Assembly (NCBI GenBank): GCA_008828725.1
Contig: MEHQ01002384.1
Span: forward strand, 107,585-171,584
Length of the DNA: 64,000 bases
From: Saccharina japonica
Lineage: Eukaryota > Sar > Phaeophyceae > Laminariales > Laminariaceae
Reading direction: 5' to 3'
The notes beneath the pieces are model-generated. The model was not told where the DNA came from. It worked only from the letters and a program-made list of their open reading frames with translations, and did not search any database. Made by a program: the position numbers and the translations under genes. Below, one piece after another: positions 53,042 through 63,105 of this stretch. How positions within the stretch are numbered: position 1 is the stretch's first letter; every line of letters begins with the position of its first letter.

Positions 53042-53287
53042 ATGCTATCACCACTGTTGCTTCACTTGTTTTAGGTGGTAATAGGTGTTGCATGCATTGG
53101 CGAGGGCGTTTTTTCTCTTCTTCTCACCCCCCCCCCGACTGCACATATCCCAACGTTTACTGCCCCTGCCCCTCTCATCCCCATTGCGTCGGGGGTGCGT
53201 AACCACCTCTCGCAATCAAGAAAAACATGGCCGCAAGCACAAGTTTAGCCCGAACTGCATGCTCAATATGGCCCTTCGCCCCCCCCC

Positions 53288-53382
53288 NNNNNNNNNNNNN
53301 NNNNNNNNNNNNNNNNNNNNNNNNNNNNNNNNNNNNNNNNNNNNNNNNNNNNNNNNNNNNNNNNNNNNNNNNNNNNNNNNNN
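53288..53382. other. Assembly gap (95 N) between a C-run and a G-run
   Basis: N stretch entered from a C-run and left through an 18-19-nt G-run. Opposed C and G runs suggest two C-tailed repeats in inverted orientation, which would be hard to sequence. Confidence 0.98.
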
Positions 53383-53784
53383 GGGGGGGGGGGGGGGGGG
53401 GCAGGCAATGGCGAAAATGAAACGATGGTACACAACCCGAAAGGACGTACGGGGCCGCGTTTTGCTGCCACAAGAACCCGGCAAAAATGATGTTTACGGG
53501 CATTAGAAGGGGGGAGGGCGAGAAAAAGCTCTTCTTGCGATCTGGCCTACGGGCCGAGCAAGGCAGCAAGCCAGGCAAAGAGACAAGCCGCCAGACAGAC
53601 AGGGCAGGCTGGCAGAGCCACCCGCCGCAACGCCATCAAAAGCGGCGGAGACTCGCCGCCCGCATGCGGCAGACCGACCTATTTGTCGACTGCTGTAAAC
53701 GGCGAGCACTACTACAGTACTCGACGCTGCCGCAAGGTTTACCGTGTCTACCGTTCACTATCGTATACAGCAGTGCAATTCAAC

Positions 53785-53970
53785 GAGAGGCCCGACGAGG
53801 GAAGAAAGGGCTGAAGCCTTCTCGAGATAAAAAAATGCAAGGCACGAACCGTAGTGGGGAGGAGGAAAGAAGAATCTGCTGTGTTACCCCGGATCTGAGT
53901 TACGACTAGGAAGGAGAGGGGAAAGTAAGGGCGAAGACCATACATGGGATGGAACAAAAACAAAAAAAAT
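53785..53970 (+). repeat. R3 dispersed repeat
   Basis: CGACGAGGGAAGAAAGGGC, AAGCCTTCTCGAGATAAAAA, GGCACGAACCGTAGTGGGG, ACCCCGGATCTGAGTTACG and ATACATGGGATGGAAC with an A-rich end. Confidence 0.75.
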
Positions 53971-54539
53971 GCTCCGCTACTGTTTTAGACGAGATGAAAA
54001 CGGTAATAGCGGTGTACTCGTATCCTGGAAGTCACCATGAATGAGAGTTAACCCCTTTGAAGTTCAGAGGCCATGCGACTCACGACGATATTCCGGAGTC
54101 CAACCTACTGTACGTCGTGAGTCGTGAGTATGATGGGGACCAAAAATCGGCCTTTTACCAAAACCGCAAACAAACAAGCTGTCGACACCTCATCCGCACC
54201 AAACGTCATAGCGACGACGGGTTAAGCTATAGCACTAGCGCTGTTTCGCCTCGAACCCAGCCACACGCCCCGTTGCCCTGTCTATCGCACGATCCGCAAG
54301 AAGAGAAGCCCTTGAAAGTCTAGCGTACTGATGTTGTATGTTTTTGATAATATTGAGGCATGTTTAAGGCCGCCGACGACCGAGCGATCTCAACACAGCT
54401 CTGTTTCGATCCAACATGGATGGCCAGCTCGGCATTCGATGCGTGAACCGCGCATTTCCCGCAACAAATTGGGGGTGTGGACCCTGCCCCTCGATTGTGC
54501 TGCCAACGTTTTCTGTATGACCCAGCCTCTCTGTAGAGC

Positions 54540-54625
54540 GCCCCGTCTCGGAAGGGATGCGTGGTCGATGGTCAAACGACTAAGGCAAGCAACACACCAG
54601 TAGGCCCACCCCCCTCCTCCCCCTC
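54540..54625 (+). repeat. R2 short C-tailed repeat
   Basis: CCCCGTCTCGGAAGGGATGC to CAACACACCAGTAGGCCC and a C-rich end. Confidence 0.7.
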
Positions 54626-54975
54626 TCCGCTGTAGACCGGCGACCAAAGTCGACCACGAGAAGGCTAGTCCTCTGCTCGCAAAACAAAAACTAAAAAGGA
54701 GTTACTTTTCACTCTGGAGAGACTAAACGCCCCGGAAAACCCGCAACACATGCATGCGAATTACTGCTCTGCAACGCCCCTTTCCCCCCTCCCCCCTCCC
54801 AAGCATGATCAGTTCCTAAACCACCAAACCGCTCCAGGCACGCCTAGCTCCTGCCGACCTAGCCCCTATCCCGGCGGCACATGAGCGGCGCATGGTCTCA
54901 TATCTACGCGCTGCTTTATTTTTACTACTACGGTGCGACAACGACGACGATGACAAGCGGAATCGATCCATCAAG

Positions 54976-57900
54976 TCACCGGGCAGCGCGAATGCCCCAT
55001 ACAGTTCTTCCTCGCAGTTGTACGTCAATCCCGCTGTCAGCCACGTGGACCTCGTACCCATCGTCTCGCGGCCTCCTCCATGGGAATCGGTTCAAGAATT
55101 CCCATCGAAACTTCCCCGATCTTTCAAGGACGGGCGTGCCGTCTATGGTGACTTTCTGCAACAGTTTCGAGTCGAACAGGGAGGGGGGTGTGGGGGAGGG
55201 GCGGGCATGGGGGGGAACACCCGAGAAGCTATGTTTGCCAAGGATGGATGGATGGGTGGATGGATGGATGGATGAATGTATGGGGACGTTTTGTTCTTTG
55301 CTCGAAATACTGTTATTCGCGAGGACGAGAGAGGGTTGTTTGTTTACCTTGTATGAAGCGCACGCGCAAACATGGCGGTTTCAATTGCCGGTGTACATAG
55401 TAGGGATCTTCTATGCTGTCCACATTAACTTCCCGAGTACTGCTTACTAGAATGTTTGCCGCATTCTGGGTTGAATTCACTGTTGGTTTTGAATGCGTGC
55501 AAAATGGAGCAAAGGGGCGAACGGGCTCAAATAGTTCGGTCGGGCTAAAATTGGCGCCAGTATTCTCCCCCCTGCTCCGGGGTAAACAAACGACCAGAGA
55601 AAAACACACCCGGAACAAACGGGACATAACCATAACTTGTTTTACCCTCCCTTGGTACCGATGATAGCTGTGGCTCGTCTGATACCAATTAGATAGCCTG
55701 GTAATAAGTTCCTTCGGACGGGACAACTGTCAGAATATGCCAAAATGGAAAATGGATAAACCCGTGACCCAAGCCCATCAAAATTGGATACATAGAAAAA
55801 CTCGGAAGTATATGGGTCGTATACGAGGTATACTACCTGTCAGTACCCCGCATGGTTATACGATGCTGCCAATAAATCTACCAATGCAGCGCCATCATCA
55901 ATACTCTTGAATCTCTTATCCCCAGCCATCGCAACGAAGCGTGAAGCTTCTTCCACCCAACCGACTCACCAGGCAGGCCCTGTCGTCGATCGTAACGGCT
56001 ACCTCCTCAAAGTGCTCCCTCGCTCGCTCCAGCTCTTCCTGCTCAACGCGCCGACGCCACCCGAAGAATGCCCGCGACTTCGTCTTCCTCTCCCCGGCCC
56101 CCTCCCTCCCGCCCAGAGAAACGCCTTCGGCCTGCCCGTCATTCTCCTTCTCCTTCCTCACTTTCTCCCTCAGCCTCAATGCTGCCCTGACCTTGCCGTG
56201 GTTAGGCTCGAGAAGGGTCGCGACGTTGGACCACTCCGAAACCGATTGCCTCGAGTGCGAGTTGTCGGGAGCGGGGGTGGAGCCGGCGTGGCCCCAACCG
56301 ACGTCAAGCTTTCCGTCGCCGACGGGCCACATCGCCGAGTCCCCGTTCTCCGATTTCATTTCACCGAGAAGTACGTCGCCAATCTGAAGAGGGGGAGGCA
56401 GGTTTCCGTTCGAAAGGTCCTCCTCCTCCTCTTCCTCCTCCTCATATTTGTCCTCCTCCTCCTCACCCTTGTCGTCCTCGTTAGGTGCCGAGGGTTCCGG
56501 TTCGGGACCACCGGGCGCTTCGTTGCGACCGGGAGGGTCGGCCGTGTTACCCTGGTCGGTGGGGGTGGGGCTGGGGGTGGGAGAGCGTGCCCCCTGACCT
56601 GCCTGGTCGGACCCGGCGTTGCGAACCGAGTCATCCTGATCGTTACTAAGGGGGGTGGTGGGGGCGGTACTAACGGGGGTGGTGGGGGTGGTGGCACTCG
56701 TGGGAGAGGTGGCGGTGAGGGTGGTAGTGCTGGCGCTCGTTGGAGTGGTTGGGGTGATCGTCGTGGCGGGGGTGGTGGTGGTGTTGGTGGTCGGGATGCT
56801 GGGAGGAGCATCATCAGCAGAATATCCACCTCCCGAGTGGGCAGCAGAACTTTCGTTTTCTGTGTCCTCCATCGCTTGGCCGGGCGGCGTGAACTTCTTG
56901 TCTAAGCCGTTGACGTCCTGTACCTATAACGTGTGTGAGTTTGTTGAGTGTGAAAGCGTGGGAAAGGGGCAGGAGAAGGGGCATGGACGGACGCAGGGTT
57001 GTGTCCAAGATTAAGTATACAGCACCATCGAAGGCGTTCATACAAATCGGCAACGAATTGGGATCCTGTGGGCGATGACTTTAGAGTCCGAGCAACACTG
57101 CCGACCCCTCTACATAAATAGGTAGGGCCTGTACACAGGTTCAAGAGGAGGCGCCGCACGCACAACAAGATGGCCAGCAGAACCGAGTATAACTCGCTTC
57201 CATATCGTTTCCTTAATCAATAACGAATCCGTTGTTTCAACCGCCCTCCCCTTGTCTGTAGACGATGCATGAAGATATTTTTATCTCCTTGCCACTTCCC
57301 TCGAAAGTGGAAAACCATTGAATGTATTACACGGTATGCCTCGAACAAATGTTACATGACAACCAGTACATGCTTACCTTTCCGGGCATAGCCGCCGCGT
57401 TCGTCACTATGGTGATGGCGTTGGGAGAGTACCGGACGTCATGCTCAGAGACCAGCATGCCACCTTCCTCCATGCGAATGATGCCGCCTGTGTCCTCCTG
57501 CGAACAGCGAAATAATGAAATGGATAATATCAGGGCTGTTCGCGGGTCAAGAGGTGTTCAAAATGTCGCGGGTCGGGTCGGGTCGGGTCAGCAAGTGTTC
57601 AAAATCTCACGGGTCGGGTCGGGTCGGGTCAAGAGGTTTCCAAAATCTCGCGGGTCGGGTCGGGTCATGACCCGACATTTTCAATTTTTCGCGGGGCGGG
57701 TCGGGTCATGACCCGACATCTCATTATTTTCGCGGGTCGGGTCGGGTTATGCCCCGACATTTTCAATTTTTCGCGGGGCGGGTCGGGTCATGACCCGACA
57801 TCTCATTATTTTCGCGGGTCGGGTCGGGTCATGACCCGACATCTAAAAAAAATCGCGGGTCGGGTCGGGTCATGACCCGCGAGAAACGGGTCACTCACGG

Positions 57901-60900
57901 GTCGGGCCAGAATGATCCGCGAGTTGTTTTCCGTTGGCCCGCGGGTCGGACCCGTGGGTCGAACCCGCGGATCCGGTCCGCAGGACCGGATCTTTTCTAT
58001 ATTTCCGCTTCCTGCCCGAGGGCCACTCTCGTCTCAGCGGGTCGGACCCGCGGGTCCTAAACCTTTAACCTTACCACTTCCTGCCCGTCGTGTCGATACC
58101 CCGAGTGCATATCATAGCGTGTAGAGCGATCATATTGTATACCTTGTACAGTACTACATACCAGGCAAACGTTTGGCTAACTCCTGGTCGGATGCCACCA
58201 CACAGCAGTAAGTATCTCATCATGCTCACACATCCTCCAAATCCACTACAGACAGGCCACAAATCAATGCAGGGTACAAGAAGATAAAAAATGGCAGCAG
58301 CAGTAACAACAAGGCAGACCATGTCACAAACACATGGATAAATTAGTACGCTTGCCCTCGCCGGAGACGGCATAGTCTGCCCGCTTTCCGGGGCGGAAGC
58401 AGAAGCCATCTTGGGTCAGAGCTATCAGGTCGACCCGAGAAGAAGGCATGGTAGGCACGGCAATGTGCGGGAGGTCTACCTCTCTCTCTATTATTCGCGA
58501 AGATCTTCGGGAGCACGCATCACAAAGTATAAAACTGAAGCAAAAAAACACAAAAAAAAAACAAACAAGCACGACACTCTAGGAATATTATGAGGGACCA
58601 AGGCCCAACCAACGGACAAACGAGTAACGACTACAGGTTTGGACCCGCGAGTTTTTATCTTTGACCCGCGAGAAATATCACGGGTCCAGTCGACCCGACC
58701 CGTATGAAACCCGTATCTCACGGGTCAATCGGTATCTGGCGGGTCGGGTCGGGTCGGGTCAGGAGGTGTTCAAAATCTCACGGGTCAGGTCGGGTCGGGT
58801 CAGGAGATTTGCAAATCTCACGGGTCGGGTCGGGTCGGGTCAAGAGGTTTCCAAAATCTCGCGGGTCGGGTCGGGTCATGACCCGACATCTCAAAATTTT
58901 CGCGGGTCGGGTCGGGTCATGACCCGACATCTCAAATTTTTCGCGGGTCGGGTCGGGTCATGACCCGATATCTCAAATTTTCGCGGGTCGGGTCGGGTCA
59001 TGACCCGATATCTCAAAATTCTCGCGGGTCGGGTCGGGTCAGCTGACCCGACCCGACCCGACCTGACCCGTGAGGTTTGACCTGACCCGCGAACAGCCCT
59101 GGATAATATCAGCTCCTCTCGCTCGGAAGTGAATGCCGCCATAAGTATGTACTGGAAACCCCTACGTGTGTCCATGAAGGGGATGCAAGTATTCCGTCCC
59201 CTCTGACTTAGCGCCTTTCGAGGTTCGCGGTTGGGCGCCATTAGCACATGCGTGTTGCTTTAGCCGTACCACGCGTACATACACCAATCCCTGAAACTAG
59301 GCCTGTAGGCGCACCCCAAAATACCGGTATCTGTTCATTACAACCACCTTAATATCATTGCTCCACACGGTACCATATGAATACGCTAAAGGATGGGAAA
59401 GAAAGCGCACTACGTGCGTACACAAAACACTGAGAACACAAAACCGTATACCAGTATACATATATCTGTATGAACGAGGCAGGTATGGTACGATGTACCG
59501 GTAAGGAACTTACGGTGCTGCTGCTGCTGCTGCTGCTGCTGCCATCTCCGAGCGAGGGAGCGGTCCACTTGCGGTCTTTGAAAACAACCTCGCCGAAGAT
59601 GGTGAAGAGCGGCTGGGTAGAAGACTGGGTGAAGCGGAGGCGAGTGGGGGCCGGGGGACGGGGTCATATATGCTGCCTGGGTTTGTGTTCGAGGATAGTG
59701 GGGTCAAGCAATTCCCAAACTACCCGGGTATCTTCACCCTCCCAGGATTAGGTTGAGTCGAGATGCAGTACTCACGCGTCCCAGAGAGGGTGTGATACGA
59801 TACGATGGCATCCTTGTATTACTGTAATAGTATGATATGATATGGTATGATATGATATGATATGATATGATATGATATGATATGATATGATATGGTATGA
59901 TATGATATGATATGATATGATATGATATGATATGATATGATATGATATGATACTTCGTATGATATGATATGATATGATATGATATGATATGATATGATAT
60001 GATATGATACCAGTATGATATGATATTATATGGTATGATATGATATCATATGATATGATATGATATGATATGATACGATATGATATGATATGATATGATA
60101 CGATATGATATGATATGATATGATATGATATGATATGATATGATATGATATGATATGATATGATATGATATGATATGATATGATATGATATGATATCATA
60201 TCATATCATATCATATCATATCATATCATATCATATCATATCATATGATATGATATGATATGATACGATATGATATGACAATAAACTATCTGATTCGATA
60301 AGGTATGCTTACGATATGATATTATACGGTGTGTTATGGTAGGATATGATAAGGTAATAAAATGGTATGATACGTTAAGGTATGCTTACGATGTACCACT
60401 ATCCACGGAATATAAGGAGGGTGTAGGCATACACATTGAGACTAAACACTCCTTATATTTTCGTACAGCCAGCGTCCCCGGTGGAATGACAGGTGAATCT
60501 CGTCCCTGTTTGAGTCGAGGTCGCGGGTTCGAGCCCCCCCGAGTGCATACTCGTATATACGTCGTAGGAACGTTTTCTCGCGAAACATATCCTGACTAGC
60601 GGAAAGCGCGAAAACGTGAGTTAGCAAAAATTCGACGAAATTCGACGAGCGTTGAGAATGCTGAACCCTCTGCACGATACAAACCAAGGCACGAACCGTA
60701 GTGGGGAGGAGGGAGAAGAGCCTGCTTTGTGACCCCAGATCTGAGTTACGACTAGGAAGGAGAGAGAAAAGAAGGGCGAAGATAATAAAGCGATGGGAAA
60801 AAGATAAAAGAAAAGTGGCACCTACGTAGTAAGTACCTGGGATAATGCCTATACTGTATTCATAGACTAACCAAGTAAGTACCTGGGATAATGCCTACCA

Positions 60901-63105
60901 GGTATACTGTATTCATAGACTAAAAGCGCAAAAATCGGTGCGCTTCGCGCGCCTTATTTTTTTTTATCGGGCTGCGCCTAGCGAAGGCTGTATAGATGGT
61001 GATCCATGCGGAATGTACAACCACTCCACAAGAAAAAAGACAAAACATCGGTCTTCTCGGACACGTCAAGGCCTCTTACGCCCCCAAGTACACTAGTTTG
61101 AGTGTTTACAGCGGTCAGTCAAGCGGTCAATGAACACAAGTATACACTTTAGTTTAAGAGTACACGGCGGTCAGTCAAGCGGACAATAAATAACTACTAC
61201 TGTAGTTTTAGTGTAGGAAGCGGTCAGTCAAGCTGTCACTGAATACAAGTTATTGTGTTTTAGCGTAGAGGGCGGTCAGTCAAGCGGTCAATAAAGACGT
61301 TTAGTTTGAGTGGAGGGGGCGGTCAGCCAAGCGGTCAAGCCGTGGCCTCCTGCAACAGCGGAATGTACATACAGTAGCATATTTGCACAAGTTACTGCTG
61401 TGGTTCTACTGTAGTTTAGGCAGCGGTCAGTCAAGCGGCCAATAATTGCAAGTACTACTGGAGTTTAGTGTCGACAGCGGTCAGTCAAGTGGTCAATAAA
61501 TGCAAGTACTGCTGTGGTTTTAGTGTCGGTAGCGGTCAGTCAAGCCGTCAATAAATACAAGTACTGTATTTTTAGTGTAGGAGGCGGTCAGTCAAGCAGT
61601 CAATAAATACAAGTACTGAAGTTTTAGTGCAGGAGGCGGCCAGTCAAGCTGTCAATAAATACATTTTTTTGTGTTTTTAGCGCAGAGGGCGGGCAGTCAA
61701 GCGGTCAATAAATACACGGTAGTTTTAGTGAAGGGGGCGGTCAGTCAAGCGGTCAAAAATACGACCTAATGTTAGTGAAGGGAGCGGTCATTCAAGCGGT
61801 CAAGCCGCTTTCTCCTGCAACAGCGGGATGTACATGAAGGAGCACAATCTGTAATTGCACAAGTTACTGCTGCTGTAGTTCTAGTTTAGGCAGCGGTCAG
61901 TCAAGCGGTCAATAAATACAAGTGCTGGAGTTTTAGTGTCGGCAGCGGTCAGTCAAGCGGTGAGTGAATGCAAGTACTGTGGTTTTAGGGTCGGCAGCGG
62001 TCAGTCAAGCGGTCAATAAATACAAGTACTGTAGTGTTAGTGTAGTAGGCGGTCAGTCAAGCGGTCAATAAATACAAGTTATTGTGTTTTCATTCTAGGG
62101 GGCGGTCAGTCAAGCGGTCAATAAATACAAGTACAACTGCTGTAGTTTTATTTGAGGCAGCGGTCAGTCAAGCGGTCAATAAATACAAGTTAGTTACACT
62201 ATTAATAAAGCAGGCGGTCAGTCAAGCGGTCAATAAAAGTACAACTGCTGTAGGTTTAGTTCAGGCAGCGGTCAGTCAAGCGGTCAATAAATACAACTAC
62301 ACTGCTACTCGTACTGCATTTTCAGTTTAGGGGGCGGTGTTATAAGGATTACCCTGGGCTGGGTAAATGATCGATCTTTTACCCCGATAGCTCAGCAGGT
62401 ATTACCCTCTCATTTGGCGTCGTCGGCAGGACACGGGTTCGAATCTCACTTCGAACGTTTTCTTGTATAAAAACGCTTGCGCGTGCGTCCCTAAAAAACA
62501 CGTCTCCCTGGTTCCCCAGGTATTGAAACGAAACGGGTAGGTCAACGTACGGCCGTATACGGTACCGACGTCCCAAATATCCCGCCGTTCAGAGGGGGGG
62601 AGAGTGTTATAAGGATTACCCTGGGCTGGGTAAATTATCGATTTTTTACCCCGATAGCTCAGCAGGTAATACCCTCACAGCGGTCAGTCAAGCGGCCAAT
62701 AAATAAAATTCAGTTTTAGAGTAGAGAGCGGTCAGTCAAGCGGTCAGACCGCTGTCTCCTGCGACAGCAGTGTGTATCTACTACTGTAACTACTATCAAT
62801 ACTGCTTGCTGTGGAAGCATCTTTGTCGTATATACATACGAACCTGTACCAGATATACCAGTATACTATCGATACTACAAAGTGTACAGCTATATACCTG
62901 GTACAACAGTACGTAGTGCTACTGTTATGGAAGTATTCTACTGACTATGAAGTAAATGTCGTACCTCGTGGCGGTCCAGCATGATGGCGTTCTTTGCGGC
63001 AAGGATGAGCTTGGCGTTGTCGTGCACAACGAAGTGCACGTTCGACGCAGCCAAGACGTCGTTCGAGCGAACAAGAACAGCGGTGTTGTCCATGATGTGG
63101 ACCAC
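54976..63105 (-). CDS. Unrecognised protein, five phase-0 exons, acidic Ser/Thr/Pro-rich middle
   Basis: Minus-strand exons: 63105-62965, 59612-59514, 57497-57378, 56917-55970 and 55155-54976 (TGA). Every junction is GT-AG in phase 0, giving 495 visible residues. The N-terminal three exons read as short repeated beta strands (V-H-F-V-V-H-D-N-A-K-L-I-L; P-L-F-T-I-F-G-E-V-V-F; I-I-R-M-E-E-G-G-M-L-V), somewhat like right-handed beta-helix proteins, but no family is identified. The large exon has a Thr-Pro-rich stretch, a poly-Glu run, an I-G-D-V-L-L-G-E-M segment and a basic K-S-R-A-F-F-G-W-R-R-R segment with a charged E-Q-E-E-L-E-R-A-R helix. The last exon reads V-T-I-D-G-T-P-V-L-E and ends in Arg-rich sequence. 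The first visible exon lacks a convincing start, so the gene probably continues past 64000. Intron 2 hosts the hAT element and intron 1 the minisatellite and LTR mini-element. Confidence 0.6.
57531..59101. mobile_element. Non-autonomous hAT element with perfect TIRs and 8-bp TSD
   Basis: Left end CAGGGCTGTTCGCGGGTC (57531-57548) and right end GACCCGCGAACAGCCCTG (59084-59101) are perfect 18-bp inverted repeats. The target duplication GATAATAT is exact at 57523-57530 and 59102-59109. CAGGG ends with 8-bp duplications are a hallmark of hAT transposons. About 0.5 kb at each side consists of GGGTCGGG and CCCGACCC repeats. The roughly 560-bp centre is unique and has no transposase. It sits in intron 2 of the minus-strand gene. 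Confidence 0.88.
58330..58490 (-). pseudogene. Exon-like fragment carried inside the hAT element
   Basis: On the minus strand an open frame with host-like codon use reads R-V-D-L-I-A-L-T-Q-D-G-F-C-F-R-P-G-K and A-D-Y-A-V-S-G-E-G-K. It has a TAG acceptor-like sequence upstream but no clean phase-0 donor, and the surrounding gene's exons join in frame without it. It lies wholly between the inverted ends, so it travelled with the element or arose by chance. Confidence 0.5.
59805..60275. repeat. (TATGA)n pentanucleotide array with strand switch
   Basis: About 390 bp of ATGAT units switch at about 60195 to the reverse complement (TCATA) for about 50 bp, then switch back. Point variants (ACGAT, GGTAT, CTTCG insertions) break the array in places. 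In intron 1 of the minus-strand gene. Confidence 0.92.
60650..60812 (+). repeat. R3 dispersed repeat
   Basis: GAGAATGCTGAACCCTC, GGCACGAACCGTAGTGGGG, GACCCCAGATCTGAGTTACG, then GATAATAAAGCGATGGG with an A-rich end. Confidence 0.75.
61111..62770 (+). repeat. Minisatellite, unit about 50-60 bp, with higher-order block
   Basis: More than 20 units built on GCGGTCAGTCAAGCGGTCAA, then TAAATACAAGTACTG and TAGTTTTAGTGTAGG. A divergent block with CTCCTGCAACAGCGG recurs near 61345, 61811 and 62755. The array is interrupted by the LTR mini-element at 62338-62679. Confidence 0.9.
62338..62679 (+). mobile_element. LTR mini-retrotransposon (TRIM/SMART-like), 342 bp
   Basis: Terminal direct repeats of about 75 bp (62338-62412 and 62605-62679) begin TGTTATAAGG and end CA. 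The target duplication GCGG is at 62334-62337 and 62680-62683, within the minisatellite consensus. After the left repeat comes TTTGGCGTCGTCGGCAGGA; its TGG start and length fit complementarity to a tRNA 3' end ending CCA. Before the right repeat is a purine run (AGAGGGGGGGAGAG). No coding sequence. The second copy is at 14474-14941. Confidence 0.82.

Larger units (their letters stand above)
52779..54975. other. Region between AspRS and the minus-strand gene
   Basis: Expected to contain the last AspRS exon (about 40 residues with motif 3), but no frame here encodes it. It holds a 95-N gap, a GCT run (53018-53042), R3 and R2 copies and C/G runs. The missing exon is either in the gap or lost. 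Confidence 0.6.

Noticed and set aside
57531-59101. Two separate insertions on either side of a real exon
   Set aside because: Only the outermost ends form perfect inverted repeats with an exact 8-bp duplication. The inner edges of the GGGTCGGG arrays have no termini, and the host exons join in phase without the enclosed segment.
62380-62460. Possible tRNA gene (TAGCTCAGCAGG and GGTTCGAATC)
   Set aside because: No acceptor or anticodon stem can be paired, and the first box lies inside a terminal direct repeat of the LTR mini-element. The boxes were noted but not called as a tRNA.
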